Numbered from the stretch's first letter, positions 51,455 to 60,308 are shown. The stretch is DNA of 64,000 nucleotides from Pseudalkalibacillus hwajinpoensis (GCF_039851965.1 NZ_CP156674.1:806001-870000), one strand, 5' to 3'. Numbers and translations are program-made. Notes: a model not told the origin generated them from the letters alone.

Positions 51455-51574
51455 ATGAGTCAGTCAAAAGGCCAACGTGAACGACAATTTCGTAAACGTA
51501 AAGAAGCGCAAAATCCACATGGTAAAATCAAATCGTTAGAACAGCTTTCCAATGAAACACCTCCAGGTAAGTAA
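51455..51574 (+). CDS. Short basic protein, 39 aa (DUF6254-like)
   Basis: The 39-codon gene encodes a hydrophilic, very basic peptide: MSQSKGQRERQFRKRKEAQN, then PHGKIKSLEQLSNETPPGK. It has an AGGGG ribosome site. It resembles the short Bacillales family DUF6254 from memory; function is unknown. Confidence 0.6.
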   Translation: MSQSKGQRERQFRKRKEAQNPHGKIKSLEQLSNETPPGK

Positions 51575-51646
51575 GCGTCTATCCGATTAAACTTCTTAGT
51601 ATAAGGGTAATGTGATGGTTAGGACACCTAAAAGGAGTTTCGATTG

Positions 51647-51853
51647 ATGAATGAAATGACTGGATCTGTAGCTGGAATGAAGGGTGAGGACGGCATACAG
51701 CGAATCGAATCTGCCCTCCTCTCATTGAATGGTGTGGAACAAGCGCACTTGCCGAATTAAGAGAAGACGGTATCCATTGTGTATGACAAAGAAGTTGTTA
51801 ACGTATCCGCTATTACACAAACCATTGAAGAAGCTGGATATCAAACCGTTTAA
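51647..51853 (+). pseudogene. CopZ-like heavy-metal-associated gene with in-frame stop
   Basis: The 69-codon frame reads MNEMTGSVAGMKGEDGIQRI, ESALLSLNGVEQAHLPN, a TAA at 51758, then EKTVSIVYDKEVVNVSAI and TQTIEEAGYQTV. This is the fold of a CopZ/HMA metallochaperone in one frame except for the stop at codon 38. The metal-binding GMxCxxC motif is also lost (GMKGEDG). The AAAGGAG ribosome site and a terminator are intact. Confidence 0.8.
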
Positions 51854-51883
51854 AAAAAGCCTGGCATCCGCAGGCTTTTTTTA
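51854..51883 (+). terminator. Terminator after the CopZ-like gene
   Basis: AAAAGCCTG and CAGGCTTTTTTT form a stem with a T7 tail. Confidence 0.85.
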
Positions 51884-52019
51884 TATGAAGCTTTACAGCT
51901 TGCTACATAATTCAACAATAAAACAAGTTAAACTTTCCACGAACTTTCAATCTTCGCAAATTCATGATGGTAAGGTATACTTATGCGCTATTGATAAGAA
52001 GATGAAAGGGGTGCCGTAC

Positions 52020-52826
52020 GTGGAACAGTCTCATCTAAACCTAGGTGATTCCAGTGTTCTTGTGTCAAAACACCATACGGATCCGAATTTAACATGCGAT
52101 GATCCCATCCTGCTTAAGAAACTTGACGCACTTGCCTATGAGAATAAAAAGTTGGGCATGGTAAACCATCTTGTTGCAGGAGTAGCTCATGAAATCAGAA
52201 ATCCGCTTACAATCATGAAAGGCTTCCTACAAATTATTAAACCTGATCTAGAAAAGCTTAACAAAAGTGAAATTGCCGAGCTACTGTTAACAGAAATTCA
52301 TCGAACCAATGAGTTGATTGAAGAATTTCTAAGTGTAGCACGCCCTGCTGAACATACCAAAGTAAAAATCAATCTAATACCCTTCCTGAAGAACATTTTG
52401 CTTCTTTACCAAAGTGAAGCGATTATAAACCGATGTACACTTTCACACAACTTAAACCATTTTAACCATCCCTTTTACGTCATGATTGACGAAGGTCAGT
52501 TTAAACAGGTTTTTCTCAATATTATTAAAAATGGGTTGGAAGCAATCCAATCTGCGAATCGTGACAAAGGTAACATTTCTCTATCCATCTTTAAACGACT
52601 GAACACGGTAAATATTCAAATCCATGATAATGGAAATGGAATGGATGCCTCCACAGCTTCAAAACTGTTTCAGCCATTTTTCACTACAAAGAAAAAAGGA
52701 ACAGGACTCGGCCTATTCCTTTGTAACCAAATTATTCAAAATCACAGGGGAAGCATCCGAGTAAAAAGCACTCCGTCAATTGGCACAACATTTTTCATTC
52801 AGTTGCCCCTCCTTCAAACGGATTAA
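52020..52826 (+). CDS. Short soluble sensor histidine kinase
   Basis: The 268-residue kinase has almost no sensor region. The H-box GVAHEIRNPLTIMKGFLQII (His near residue 57) is followed by a full HATPase domain (NIIKNGLEAIQSANRD, DNGNGMD, GTGLGLFL). The start is taken at GTG 52020 behind AAAGGGG; in-frame ATGs at 52002 and 51885 lack good sites, and the latter lies in a terminator. There is no response regulator beside it. The 3' end overlaps the convergent gene by 4 bases. Confidence 0.85.
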   Translation: MEQSHLNLGDSSVLVSKHHTDPNLTCDDPILLKKLDALAYENKKLGMVNHLVAGVAHEIRNPLTIMKGFLQIIKPDLEKLNKSEIAELLLTEIHRTNELIEEFLSVARPAEHTKVKINLIPFLKNILLLYQSEAIINRCTLSHNLNHFNHPFYVMIDEGQFKQVFLNIIKNGLEAIQSANRDKGNISLSIFKRLNTVNIQIHDNGNGMDASTASKLFQPFFTTKKKGTGLGLFLCNQIIQNHRGSIRVKSTPSIGTTFFIQLPLLQTD

Positions 52827-53671
52827 AATCCAACCTGTTCATCAGCAGTCTGTTTATGGTTTCTCGATTTATGAAGGAGGGCATTCACCTCGCCACCAAC
52901 AACGAGAATTAACCCCGTTAGATAAAACCAGAGCATCAGTATAATGACCCCACCAAGGCTTCCGTACGTTGCTGAATAATTCCCAAAATTGCTTATATAA
53001 AAGGAAAAAGCAAGGGAAATGATTTGCCAGCCAATTGTAGCCACAATCGCTCCAATGATGACTTCCTTAAATGGAAAATGTTTATTTGGAGCAAAGTGAT
53101 ATAATGCAGCAAGAATACAAGCCATAATCCCTACCGCAATCACCCATCTTAATATTCGAAATAGAAATTCGGTGGACTCTGGAAGGCTCAACGCCGAAGT
53201 GAGTGTGTTAATGATCACACCACCGAAAACAGGTAAAACAAGTGTTACGATAAAAACAAGGACAAGTCCGAGCGTTAGAAAAATGGATAAAAGACGGGCT
53301 TTAATAAAAGACCTTGTCTCATCCACATCGTAAGCAAGATTAAGAGCTCTCATCAGCGCCATCATACCGTTAGAAGCAGACCAAAGAGTACCAAGGATAC
53401 CTACAGTTAACAACCCGCCCTGCGGCTCACTAATAATTGAGAGCACATTTTCCTGAAGCATGGCTCCTGTCTCACCAGGCGCATACTTCGTCAAGAAATC
53501 AATAGCCTGCTGTTTATCAATGGATAGGTATGGGAGAATGGAGATAATTAAGATAAGTAATGGAAAAATAGAGAGCATAAAGTAGTAAGCCAGTTCAGCA
53601 GCAAGACTGGTAACGCGATCTTCGCCTAATTCCTTACCGAGTTTTTTAGCAAATGATATCGTAGCCATCAT
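52823..53671 (-). CDS. YihY/BrkB family membrane protein
   Basis: The 282-residue protein has six membrane helices and matches the YihY/BrkB family: RVTSLAAELAYYFMLSIFPLLILIIS at the first helix, then WSASNGMMALMRALNLAYDV and GSLGGVIILMLWFYLTGLILVVGGEVN. The family's function is not established. The ATG at 53671 has AAGGGGG 6 bases upstream, and another ATG follows directly. Confidence 0.87.
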   Translation of the reverse strand: MMATISFAKKLGKELGEDRVTSLAAELAYYFMLSIFPLLILIISILPYLSIDKQQAIDFLTKYAPGETGAMLQENVLSIISEPQGGLLTVGILGTLWSASNGMMALMRALNLAYDVDETRSFIKARLLSIFLTLGLVLVFIVTLVLPVFGGVIINTLTSALSLPESTEFLFRILRWVIAVGIMACILAALYHFAPNKHFPFKEVIIGAIVATIGWQIISLAFSFYISNFGNYSATYGSLGGVIILMLWFYLTGLILVVGGEVNALLHKSRNHKQTADEQVGF

Positions 53672-53773
53672 TAAGTTCCCCCTTAAACAGTTCTTCAAGT
53701 CCTTTCCCTCAATATCAATGTTATAATCTACTAGAAGATTAAGCTTATTCTTTTCAATAGAAACGCCCCCACA

Positions 53774-53808
53774 AAAAAGAGCAGATGCGAGTCTGCCCTT
53801 TTTATTAT
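53774..53808 (+). terminator. Hairpin between divergent genes
   Basis: AAAAAGAGCAGA and TCTGCCCTTTTT form an imperfect stem with T tail. It lies between the starts of two divergent genes, where no transcript is expected to end. Confidence 0.45.
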
Positions 53809-53912
53809 GGAGTTTACTGCTACTATCTCGGTTTTGACCAGCAATACTTTGTAATCAAACGTAATTTTCTGTAAAATATATTAAGAAGCTCTTATAGAAG
53901 GGACTAAACGTC

Positions 53913-55580
53913 TTGCAAATCAAAACACGCTCAATTCCTTGGATTATCATCGGAAGCTATTTTGTGTTTGGATCCGTTTGGATCTTGCTTTCCGATACGC
54001 TTCTTTATCAAATTTCAACAAATTTTATTACCAATAAACAAATGGGACTGTATAAAGGCTGGTTTTTCATTCTGCTCACGTGTGGATATCTTTATTTCCT
54101 TCTAAGACATCTCCTCTCTCAGAATCGAGAAATGGAGACAAGGCTTTTAGAAAGCGAGGAACGGTATCGGAGACTTGTAGAGTCCTCTCCCTATGCGATA
54201 TGCCTTTTACAAAATGGGAAAATAAATTTCACAAATCAGACAGGTTTAAACATGATTGGTGTTAAAAGGTTTGAAGATATGGATGAAGATCATACCACCC
54301 TTGTCGTATCCCCCGGGGATTCCCACCGAATTAAAACGATCTTAGCAAGTTTAGAGGCAAATAAACATAGCAGTCCACAAACGTTCGAATATCAGCTGAG
54401 GCGAAAAAACAATGAAATCATAGATGTAGAATCGACATTTATCCCCATTACGTTTAAAGGAGAAAGTGCAACGATTATCCAGACGAATGACATTACAGAG
54501 CGTAAGAATGCTCTGAAAGAGCTCTGGGATGCGAAACAAATGATTCAGGCCATTATAATCGCCTCTCCCATCGCTATCATGACGCTTGATATGAATGCAA
54601 ACATTCAATCATGGAACCCTGCAGCTGAAAAAATATTCGGCTGGAAAAGCAACGACATCGTTGGAAAAAGAAGTCCTCTCGTTCCTGAAGGAGAAAGAGA
54701 TATTACGATACCTGAAATAATTAAGCACGGTCATATCATCAACGAGGAAGTAAAACGGAAGCGTAAAGATGGGTCCATTGCATATACAGCGCTTTCCACC
54801 GCTCCCATAGAAGATGAGAATGGTAATATAATTGGCATCATGGCTGCATTCATGGATATTACCGACAAGAAAAAAACAGAAGAAGCGCTCATTAAAACGG
54901 AGAAGCTTTCTGCGGTTGGGCAGCTTGCAGCAAGTGTTGCTCATGAAATTCGAAATCCACTTACATCTGTAAAAGGCTTTATTCAGCTCCTTAACCAGGA
55001 TGAGCGTTTTTTAGACAAGGCGCCATTTATGTCAATTATGCTGGCTGAAATTGATCGTATGGATGTCATTATTAAAGACCTACTCGTGCTTGCCAAACCG
55101 CAGGCACATCGATTCACTTCTTTTGAAATGAACACATTGCTGACCTATGTAACCCAATTACTTAGCACACAGGCCTCCCTTTATAACATTTCGTTTCAAT
55201 ATGAATTAGTTAAAGAGGAGAATTTTCTATTCGGAGAAGAAAATCAGTTAAAGCAAGTTTTTATCAATTTAATCAAAAATGCAATCGAATCAATGCCTGA
55301 CGGAGGTTGTGTTAAGATTAGAACAAGGAAACTTGATCGAGGGATTGAAGTAACCATTCGAGATGAGGGTGCTGGTATCCCTTCACACAAAATCAAAACG
55401 CTTGGTGAACCTTTCTATACGACCAAGGAAGAAGGCACCGGCCTTGGCCTATTATCCAGCTTTAAAATTATTGAGAACCACAAAGGAACGATTCACTTTG
55501 AGAGTACAGTAGGTATAGGTACATCCGTAACCGTCCTTCTCCCTCTAACTGAATCTGACACTACGAATGACAATGATTGA
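53913..55580 (+). CDS. Membrane sensor histidine kinase with two PAS domains
   Basis: The 555-residue kinase has two N-terminal membrane helices, PAS domains near 85-195 (YRRLVESSPYAICLLQNGKI) and 205-325 (IIASPIAIMTLDMNANIQSW), the H-box SVAHEIRNPLTSVKGF (His near 350) and a full HATPase domain (NLIKNAIESMPDGG, DEGAGIP, GTGLGLL). It starts with TTG at 53913 behind AAGGGA. No response regulator is near. It has the same layout as sporulation kinases of the KinB/KinE type. Confidence 0.9.
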   Translation: MQIKTRSIPWIIIGSYFVFGSVWILLSDTLLYQISTNFITNKQMGLYKGWFFILLTCGYLYFLLRHLLSQNREMETRLLESEERYRRLVESSPYAICLLQNGKINFTNQTGLNMIGVKRFEDMDEDHTTLVVSPGDSHRIKTILASLEANKHSSPQTFEYQLRRKNNEIIDVESTFIPITFKGESATIIQTNDITERKNALKELWDAKQMIQAIIIASPIAIMTLDMNANIQSWNPAAEKIFGWKSNDIVGKRSPLVPEGERDITIPEIIKHGHIINEEVKRKRKDGSIAYTALSTAPIEDENGNIIGIMAAFMDITDKKKTEEALIKTEKLSAVGQLAASVAHEIRNPLTSVKGFIQLLNQDERFLDKAPFMSIMLAEIDRMDVIIKDLLVLAKPQAHRFTSFEMNTLLTYVTQLLSTQASLYNISFQYELVKEENFLFGEENQLKQVFINLIKNAIESMPDGGCVKIRTRKLDRGIEVTIRDEGAGIPSHKIKTLGEPFYTTKEEGTGLGLLSSFKIIENHKGTIHFESTVGIGTSVTVLLPLTESDTTNDND

Positions 55581-55693
55581 ATAAGCTCATAAGGTTTGGT
55601 TTCGTGCATTTTTTGTGCTTCCTTCCCTTTATATGCTAAAATATCATTCGTCTCTTATTTTCGAATAAGGTTGACCTGAAGGAGGAAGCAACA

Positions 55694-56716
55694 TTGCAAA
55701 AAACAAAACGAAATGATCCCTGTCCATGTGGCAGCGGCAAAAAATACAAAAAATGCTGTATGACATCTGAAAATGCACAGGATCAATTAGAAGATCAGCT
55801 CTATACGCAGGAACTATACACGATACAGGCTCAACTCGTAGAGTACGCAATGAGTGAACATGATCAAAAAATGGTATCACTCGCAAACGACCTATTTAGA
55901 AGGTACGAGATTCCAAAAAACCTTGAAGAAGCTTACATGCATGGTATCTTCCCCTGGGCGATTTTCCATCAATCTGTGAACCAATGGAACAAAACAATCG
56001 TTAAAGAATACATTCAGCGCTTTGCTCATACATTCTCGACTGATCGGGTTCGTGGAACAGTAAATGACTGGCGTGAAGCTTATATGTCTATTTACAGCAT
56101 AGAAGAAGTCTCAGGGAATACAGCGGTTGTGAAAGAATACGGCTCAGAACAGCCAATCAGTATTCTATTACATGAGGAAGTTATTGTAGCAAGTGGTGAA
56201 ATTCTAGCAGGTATTCTACTCCCTGTCAAAAAAGGAGCAATGCCGTTTATTGAGCTTCTAAAGATTGCTCCAGATGCCATGCAATTGGTGGAAGAGAAGG
56301 TGGACGGGTCTACCGAAATCCGTTCCATGATGCAGACCGAGTTTCCTGAAGTATTAAGTGAAATCGTCAAACATGGGAACGGATCAGAAACAAAAGAAGA
56401 ATCAATTGAAATGATCTGGAAAAGAAAAGAAGATGCCGAAGTTGCCTCTATATTCTCTGAGCATGCGAGCAAGATTTTCTCTCATGATCAGATCAGCGAA
56501 ATATTGGCGTTCTGGAAAACGTATAGCACAGAAGAACAACCAGTTATTCGAAAAGCAGCCATTTTTGCGGCTTCACTTGAGTACCTTGGGGCTAAAGTAT
56601 ATGACATTTCCATTAGTCAGAGTGCACTTGCTAAGAAATACGGCACATCAGCTTCAAGTATTTCAAGTCGATACAAAGCTTTCAATGAACAATTCCACGC
56701 GGTTCCAATAACTTGA
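55694..56716 (+). CDS. SEC-C zinc-binding motif protein
   Basis: The 340-residue protein starts with a SEC-C motif (RNDPCPCGSGKKYKKCC near residues 7-22), which binds zinc and is found at the SecA C-terminus and in many other proteins. The rest is mostly helical and ends in an HTH-like LAKKYGTSASSISSRYKAF segment. I cannot assign a function. It starts with TTG at 55694 with a strong AAGGAGG site. Confidence 0.8.
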   Translation: MQKTKRNDPCPCGSGKKYKKCCMTSENAQDQLEDQLYTQELYTIQAQLVEYAMSEHDQKMVSLANDLFRRYEIPKNLEEAYMHGIFPWAIFHQSVNQWNKTIVKEYIQRFAHTFSTDRVRGTVNDWREAYMSIYSIEEVSGNTAVVKEYGSEQPISILLHEEVIVASGEILAGILLPVKKGAMPFIELLKIAPDAMQLVEEKVDGSTEIRSMMQTEFPEVLSEIVKHGNGSETKEESIEMIWKRKEDAEVASIFSEHASKIFSHDQISEILAFWKTYSTEEQPVIRKAAIFAASLEYLGAKVYDISISQSALAKKYGTSASSISSRYKAFNEQFHAVPIT

Positions 56717-56730
56717 AACACAATTTGCGT

Positions 56731-56771
56731 CAGAAACTAAGGCTGGTGCCAGGCACCAGCCTTAGTTTCTG
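56731..56771 (+). repeat. Perfect 41-base palindrome acting as terminator
   Basis: The two 20-base arms (CAGAAACTAAGG, then CTGGTGCC, and complement) flank a single A at 56751. The centre GGTGCCAGGCACC is a motif common between genes of Bacillaceae. It follows the SEC-C gene by 14 bases and may terminate it, although no T tract follows. Confidence 0.65.
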
Positions 56772-56819
56772 CCACTTTACGAATAAGGTATACTAGAAGT
56801 ATTAAAGGGAGGTAATGAA

Positions 56820-57668
56820 ATGGCACCGAAAAATTCGTTTCAAGAAATTGGGTCGTTTATTTTAGAACAGGCTTCTGAAATTGCCCATAGTACATATGAA
56901 CGTCAGCGTCAGGACCTGAATGATACAAATTTTAATCAACAGGCAAAGCTTTCACTAGCGAACACTACCTATCTCATTAAATTAATAGGAAAAAGCCTGC
57001 TTCGTGACAGTACATCAACTATTACTGCTATTGAAGAATTTGGAGAAGAGTCAGGTGAGCTCGTTCAGGATGAAAATGAAATGATTATCTCGTTAATCAT
57101 CACTGTCCCACTAATTCGAGAAGCAATCTGGGAAGCTATCGAACCTAAAGTCGAAGAGCTACAAATGAAGCCACGAGAGGTTGTTAACCTACCTGGTAAG
57201 ATCGATCCACTACTCGACCAGTTCGTCTACAGCTATGGAAGTACTTATATCGTAAGTAACAAACAGTTAATTACAAAGTATGATACTACACTTGAGGAAC
57301 TCTCAACTCCGATCATTCCAATTAATAATAATCTTGCAATTCTCCCGCTCGTAGGAAATATAGATACATACCGAGCAACACTTATTATGGAAAAGACGCT
57401 CGAACAAAGTCGTAAGTTACATCTGGATCATATGATTATTGACCTATCTGGCGTTTTAACAATGGATACTATGGTTGCAAAGCATCTGTTTGATATAACA
57501 GAAGCACTAAGTTTAATGGGAGTCCAGATGACGTTAACCGGCATTAGTCCATCCATTTCAATCTCAGCTGTTCAACTCGGTATCGATTTACACAAACTAT
57601 CAATCAAGTCGAGCCTTCATAACGCACTAGTAGATCTCGACATTTTGACGAATCCCTCCCCTCGTTAA
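56820..57668 (+). CDS. RsbR-like STAS protein (stressosome type)
   Basis: The 282-residue protein has an N-terminal helical RsbR-type sensor half and a C-terminal STAS domain: TPIIPINNNLAILPLVGNID, then HMIIDLSGVLTMDTMVAKHL. The STAS Thr residues that RsbT phosphorylates in RsbR (TMDTMV and a later LTGIS) are present. RsbR paralogues build the stressosome that controls sigma-B. No rsbS or rsbT is near. The ribosome site is AAAGGGAGG. Confidence 0.85.
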   Translation: MAPKNSFQEIGSFILEQASEIAHSTYERQRQDLNDTNFNQQAKLSLANTTYLIKLIGKSLLRDSTSTITAIEEFGEESGELVQDENEMIISLIITVPLIREAIWEAIEPKVEELQMKPREVVNLPGKIDPLLDQFVYSYGSTYIVSNKQLITKYDTTLEELSTPIIPINNNLAILPLVGNIDTYRATLIMEKTLEQSRKLHLDHMIIDLSGVLTMDTMVAKHLFDITEALSLMGVQMTLTGISPSISISAVQLGIDLHKLSIKSSLHNALVDLDILTNPSPR

Positions 57669-57732
57669 CGATTTGTAACAAAAAACTGTCTATTTGTCAT
57701 TCTTATCAAAAATAACCCATACTCACAATTTT

Positions 57733-57851
57733 GGAGGTTCTTCCTGCTATACTTTAGTCAATCCAGTAAAGCTTTCTAACAACCCGGAAAGCACACTGGA
57801 CTTTAACATAATAAAAGATAGTGCATCCCTTCCCTCCCCCGGGAAACCTCC
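57733..57851 (+). ncRNA. Candidate rod-like structured RNA
   Basis: The 119-base stretch folds into stacked helices on paper: GGAGGTT/AACCTCC (57733 with 57845), TTCC/GGGA, GCTAT/ATAGT, CTTT/AAAG, CCAGT/ACTGG and GCTTTC/GAAAGC around a 10-base loop. A promoter-like TTGTCA-N18-CATACT ends at 57723, and a strong terminator follows at 57866. I know no RNA family with this layout. It may be a small RNA, a leader of the AlkD gene, or a mini inverted-repeat element. Confidence 0.4.
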
Positions 57852-57865
57852 TTATTTTAGTTAAG

Positions 57866-57896
57866 AAAAAGACGCGTCGATTGACGCGTCTTTTTC
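57866..57896 (+). terminator. Terminator between the RNA candidate and the AlkD gene
   Basis: AAAAAGACGCGTC and GACGCGTCTTTTT form a perfect 13-base stem with a GATT loop. Confidence 0.85.
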
Positions 57897-57933
57897 TATT
57901 TTCATGTAAAATAAAAGTAGAGGTGATTCTCAA

Positions 57934-58623
57934 ATGGTAACCGTCAAACTGATACAAGAAGCACTCGCTCCTTTTTGCAATTGCGCGCAAGCGAAACAAA
58001 TGGAATCGTATATGCGAGATCAATTTCCTTTCCTTGGAATCAAAACACCAGAAAGAAGAAAAGCAGTTAAGGAAGTCTTGAAAGCACAGGAATTCCCTAA
58101 CGAAGAAGTGCTTAAAAATTTAGTTTACACGCTATGGAACCTCAAAGAAAGAGAATACCAGAACGTTGCACTTGACCTTCTTGATCGTGTAAAACACTAT
58201 CCAATTGATTACATCGAGTTGATTGAAACCCTTATGACTACGAAATCATGGTGGGATACTGTGGACGGACTGGCCGTACATAGTGCAGGAACCTACTTTC
58301 AGCAGTTCCCCGATCGAACACGCGGCATAACTGAAAAATGGATAACAAGTCAGAACATGTGGTTAAATCGCAGTGCCATCCTCTTTCAGCTATCCTACAA
58401 AAACAAAACTGATTTTGAAATGTTGAAGCGGTATATCTTAATTCATGCAAACTCCAACGAATTCTTCCATCAAAAGGCGATCGGCTGGGCACTTAGAGAA
58501 TATTCCAAAACAAACAGTGAAGATGTGGTGAATTTTGTAAACGAAAATAACCTCGCCCCACTTAGTAAACGAGAAGCACTTAAATTCTTAAAAAAACAAC
58601 AAAACACCCATCACACGAAGTAA
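57934..58623 (+). CDS. DNA alkylation repair protein (AlkD-like)
   Basis: The 229-residue all-helical protein matches the DNA alkylation repair (AlkD) family of HEAT-like glycosylases. The typical pattern is KQMESYMRDQFPFLGIKTPE RR near residue 22, then NLKEREYQNVALDLLDR and TTKSWWDTVDGLAVHSAG with the catalytic-type Trp and Asp, ending FFHQKAIGWALREYSKTN. It excises alkylated bases in the known relatives. The ribosome site is AGAGGTG. Confidence 0.86.
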   Translation: MVTVKLIQEALAPFCNCAQAKQMESYMRDQFPFLGIKTPERRKAVKEVLKAQEFPNEEVLKNLVYTLWNLKEREYQNVALDLLDRVKHYPIDYIELIETLMTTKSWWDTVDGLAVHSAGTYFQQFPDRTRGITEKWITSQNMWLNRSAILFQLSYKNKTDFEMLKRYILIHANSNEFFHQKAIGWALREYSKTNSEDVVNFVNENNLAPLSKREALKFLKKQQNTHHTK

Positions 58624-58633
58624 TGGGTGTTTC
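58606..58633. terminator. Bidirectional terminator
   Basis: AAACACCCAT and ATGGGTGTTT form a perfect stem that overlaps the AlkD stop codon and serves the convergent CAP gene as well. Confidence 0.8.
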
Positions 58634-58639
58634 TGAATA

Positions 58640-59443
58640 TTATTTACCGATAAATTGCTGTGTCCAGATGTTGCCTTCTTCAACGTATCCTACTCCAATA
58701 TGAGTAAAGCTTCCGTTCATAATGTTTTTGCGGTGACCTTCACTATTCATCCATGCATTAACAACTTCCTCAGGAGATTGCTGTCCTTTAGCAATGTTTT
58801 CACCTGCAGATTGGTACTCAACACCAAACTGATTCATCATGTCGAATGGAGAACCGTAAGTTGGGCTATTGTGCGCAAAATAGTTGTTGTCTCTCATGTC
58901 TTCAGATTTCGCCTGTGCAACCTTGCTTAATTCAGTGTCCACTTCTAGTGCTGGAAGACCAGCTTTAGCACGCTCTTCATTTGTTAGATTAACAACTTCC
59001 TGCTCGAATGCGGAAAGGGCTGAATCCTGTGCTTCTGGTTTCTGCTCAGCAGCTTGCTCTGCTGGTTCATTTTGTTCAGCTGGTTGTGGTTGTGCTTGTT
59101 CAGGTGCTTGTTCAGGTGCCTGCTCTGGCGCTTGTTTAGGTGCTTGTTCAGGTGCCTGCTCTGGCGCTTGTTCAGCAACTGGCGCTTCTTTATTTTCTTC
59201 TACCTGAGCTTTTTGCTCTTTCAGTTGTTCAAGGTTAATAGAATCTTGAATCGAAATATTATATTGTTTTTCAATTCGATCAATGACCGATTGTAACTCG
59301 TCTATATTCTTAATCTGAAGCGTATGAGCTTCTACTTTCGCTTGAGCGAATTGATCTGCACCCGTATTTGCAGAACTTGAAGATGGATTTGCTGCCAGCA
59401 GCGCTGCTGCCGCCGTAACTCCTAGTATAATTGACTTTTTCAA
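58640..59443 (-). CDS. Secreted CAP-domain protein with EQAP repeats
   Basis: The 267-residue protein has a signal peptide (MKKSIILGVTAAAALLAA), a short helical region, a linker of repeated Glu-Gln-Ala-Pro units (residues ~92-130), and a C-terminal CAP/SCP domain. The CAP marks are VVNLTNEERAKAGLPALEVD, YFAHNSPTYGSPFDMM, SAGENIAKGQQSPEEVV and WMNSEGHRKNIMNGSFTHIG. It resembles YkwD of B. subtilis. The TTG start at 59443 has AAGGAGG upstream. Confidence 0.88.
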   Translation of the reverse strand: MKKSIILGVTAAAALLAANPSSSSANTGADQFAQAKVEAHTLQIKNIDELQSVIDRIEKQYNISIQDSINLEQLKEQKAQVEENKEAPVAEQAPEQAPEQAPKQAPEQAPEQAPEQAQPQPAEQNEPAEQAAEQKPEAQDSALSAFEQEVVNLTNEERAKAGLPALEVDTELSKVAQAKSEDMRDNNYFAHNSPTYGSPFDMMNQFGVEYQSAGENIAKGQQSPEEVVNAWMNSEGHRKNIMNGSFTHIGVGYVEEGNIWTQQFIGK

Positions 59444-59753
59444 TGTGATTCCTCCTTGATAGGGTAAAATTTCTTACACCATGAGACTATCACACTATCA
59501 CTGTTCCGAAAGGACATAATAACTTCCTCTTACGGTAAGCTATTCCAGTTTATATTTCTATCATTCAATTCCTACAATGATAAAAATCCCTTATGTACCA
59601 ACGGTTTTTCCTGCTACTCCTTTCATTTAAGACAGGATCGCAAGTTGGTATAAGAACCATATTATAGGAGATTCATGTCCATTAACGTTCGATTTCAACT
59701 ATTTCAACTCCGTAACAATAAAGAGAGGAGTGTAACAAGCCCCCCCTTCCGTA
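59444..59753. other. Gene-free stretch before signal peptidase
   Basis: These 310 bases hold no convincing gene. A 28-codon frame at 59675 is listed among the rejected items. I see no terminator or strong repeat in it. Confidence 0.5.
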
Positions 59754-60308
59754 TTATTTAGTTGAACGCACATCTTTAAATGGGTACCAGACCACTTCAG
59801 CCTTGCCCACGACTTCATCAAGCTCAATCTTCCCAAGTCCATTTCTGCTGTCCATGCTCCGGAGGCGGTTGTCTCCCATTACAAACAACTGATTCTCAGG
59901 CACAGCTACAGGACCGAAATCTTCTGTCAACAGCATCCCCATTGTCTCTGCATCATCTTTATTGCTCGTTAAATAAGGTTCATTAAGTTCTTTACCATTG
60001 ACAAGTAATTTATCCTCTACCATTTCAACAGTGTCCCCAGGCAAGCCAATGACTCGTTTCACATAATGCTTTTGTGCTTCATCATCTTTAATAATGATAA
60101 TATCACCTCTGGATGGCTTGTCCTGTACATGAGAGATAAACTTATTTACCAGGAGTCGGTCGCCATCATGTAACGTTGGATCCATAGACGCACCTTCCAC
60201 GATATAAGGAGCGATGACAAACATTTTCAATACAAACGCCAGAACGATGGCAAAAAGGAGAGGTGTTGCCCATTCTTTGAGCCAATGTGACTGTGATTCT
60301 TTTCTCAT
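59754..60308 (-). CDS. Signal peptidase I
   Basis: The 184-residue membrane enzyme removes signal peptides from exported proteins. It has one N-terminal membrane anchor, the nucleophile Ser in VEGASMDPTLHDGDR near residue 41, the general-base Lys in KHYVKRVIGLPGDTVEM near residue 83 and the conserved GDNRLRSMDSRNGLG end. It is of the SipS/SipT type, and I cannot tell which paralogue. Confidence 0.92.
   Translation of the reverse strand: MRKESQSHWLKEWATPLLFAIVLAFVLKMFVIAPYIVEGASMDPTLHDGDRLLVNKFISHVQDKPSRGDIIIIKDDEAQKHYVKRVIGLPGDTVEMVEDKLLVNGKELNEPYLTSNKDDAETMGMLLTEDFGPVAVPENQLFVMGDNRLRSMDSRNGLGKIELDEVVGKAEVVWYPFKDVRSTK

Noticed and set aside
59085..59180. Short tandem repeats that could look like a CRISPR array
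   Set aside because: They encode EQAP units in frame within a real gene, with no spacers.
59675..59761. A 28-codon ATG frame behind TAGGAG on the plus strand
   Set aside because: Too short, no family match, and it runs into the 3' end of signal peptidase.
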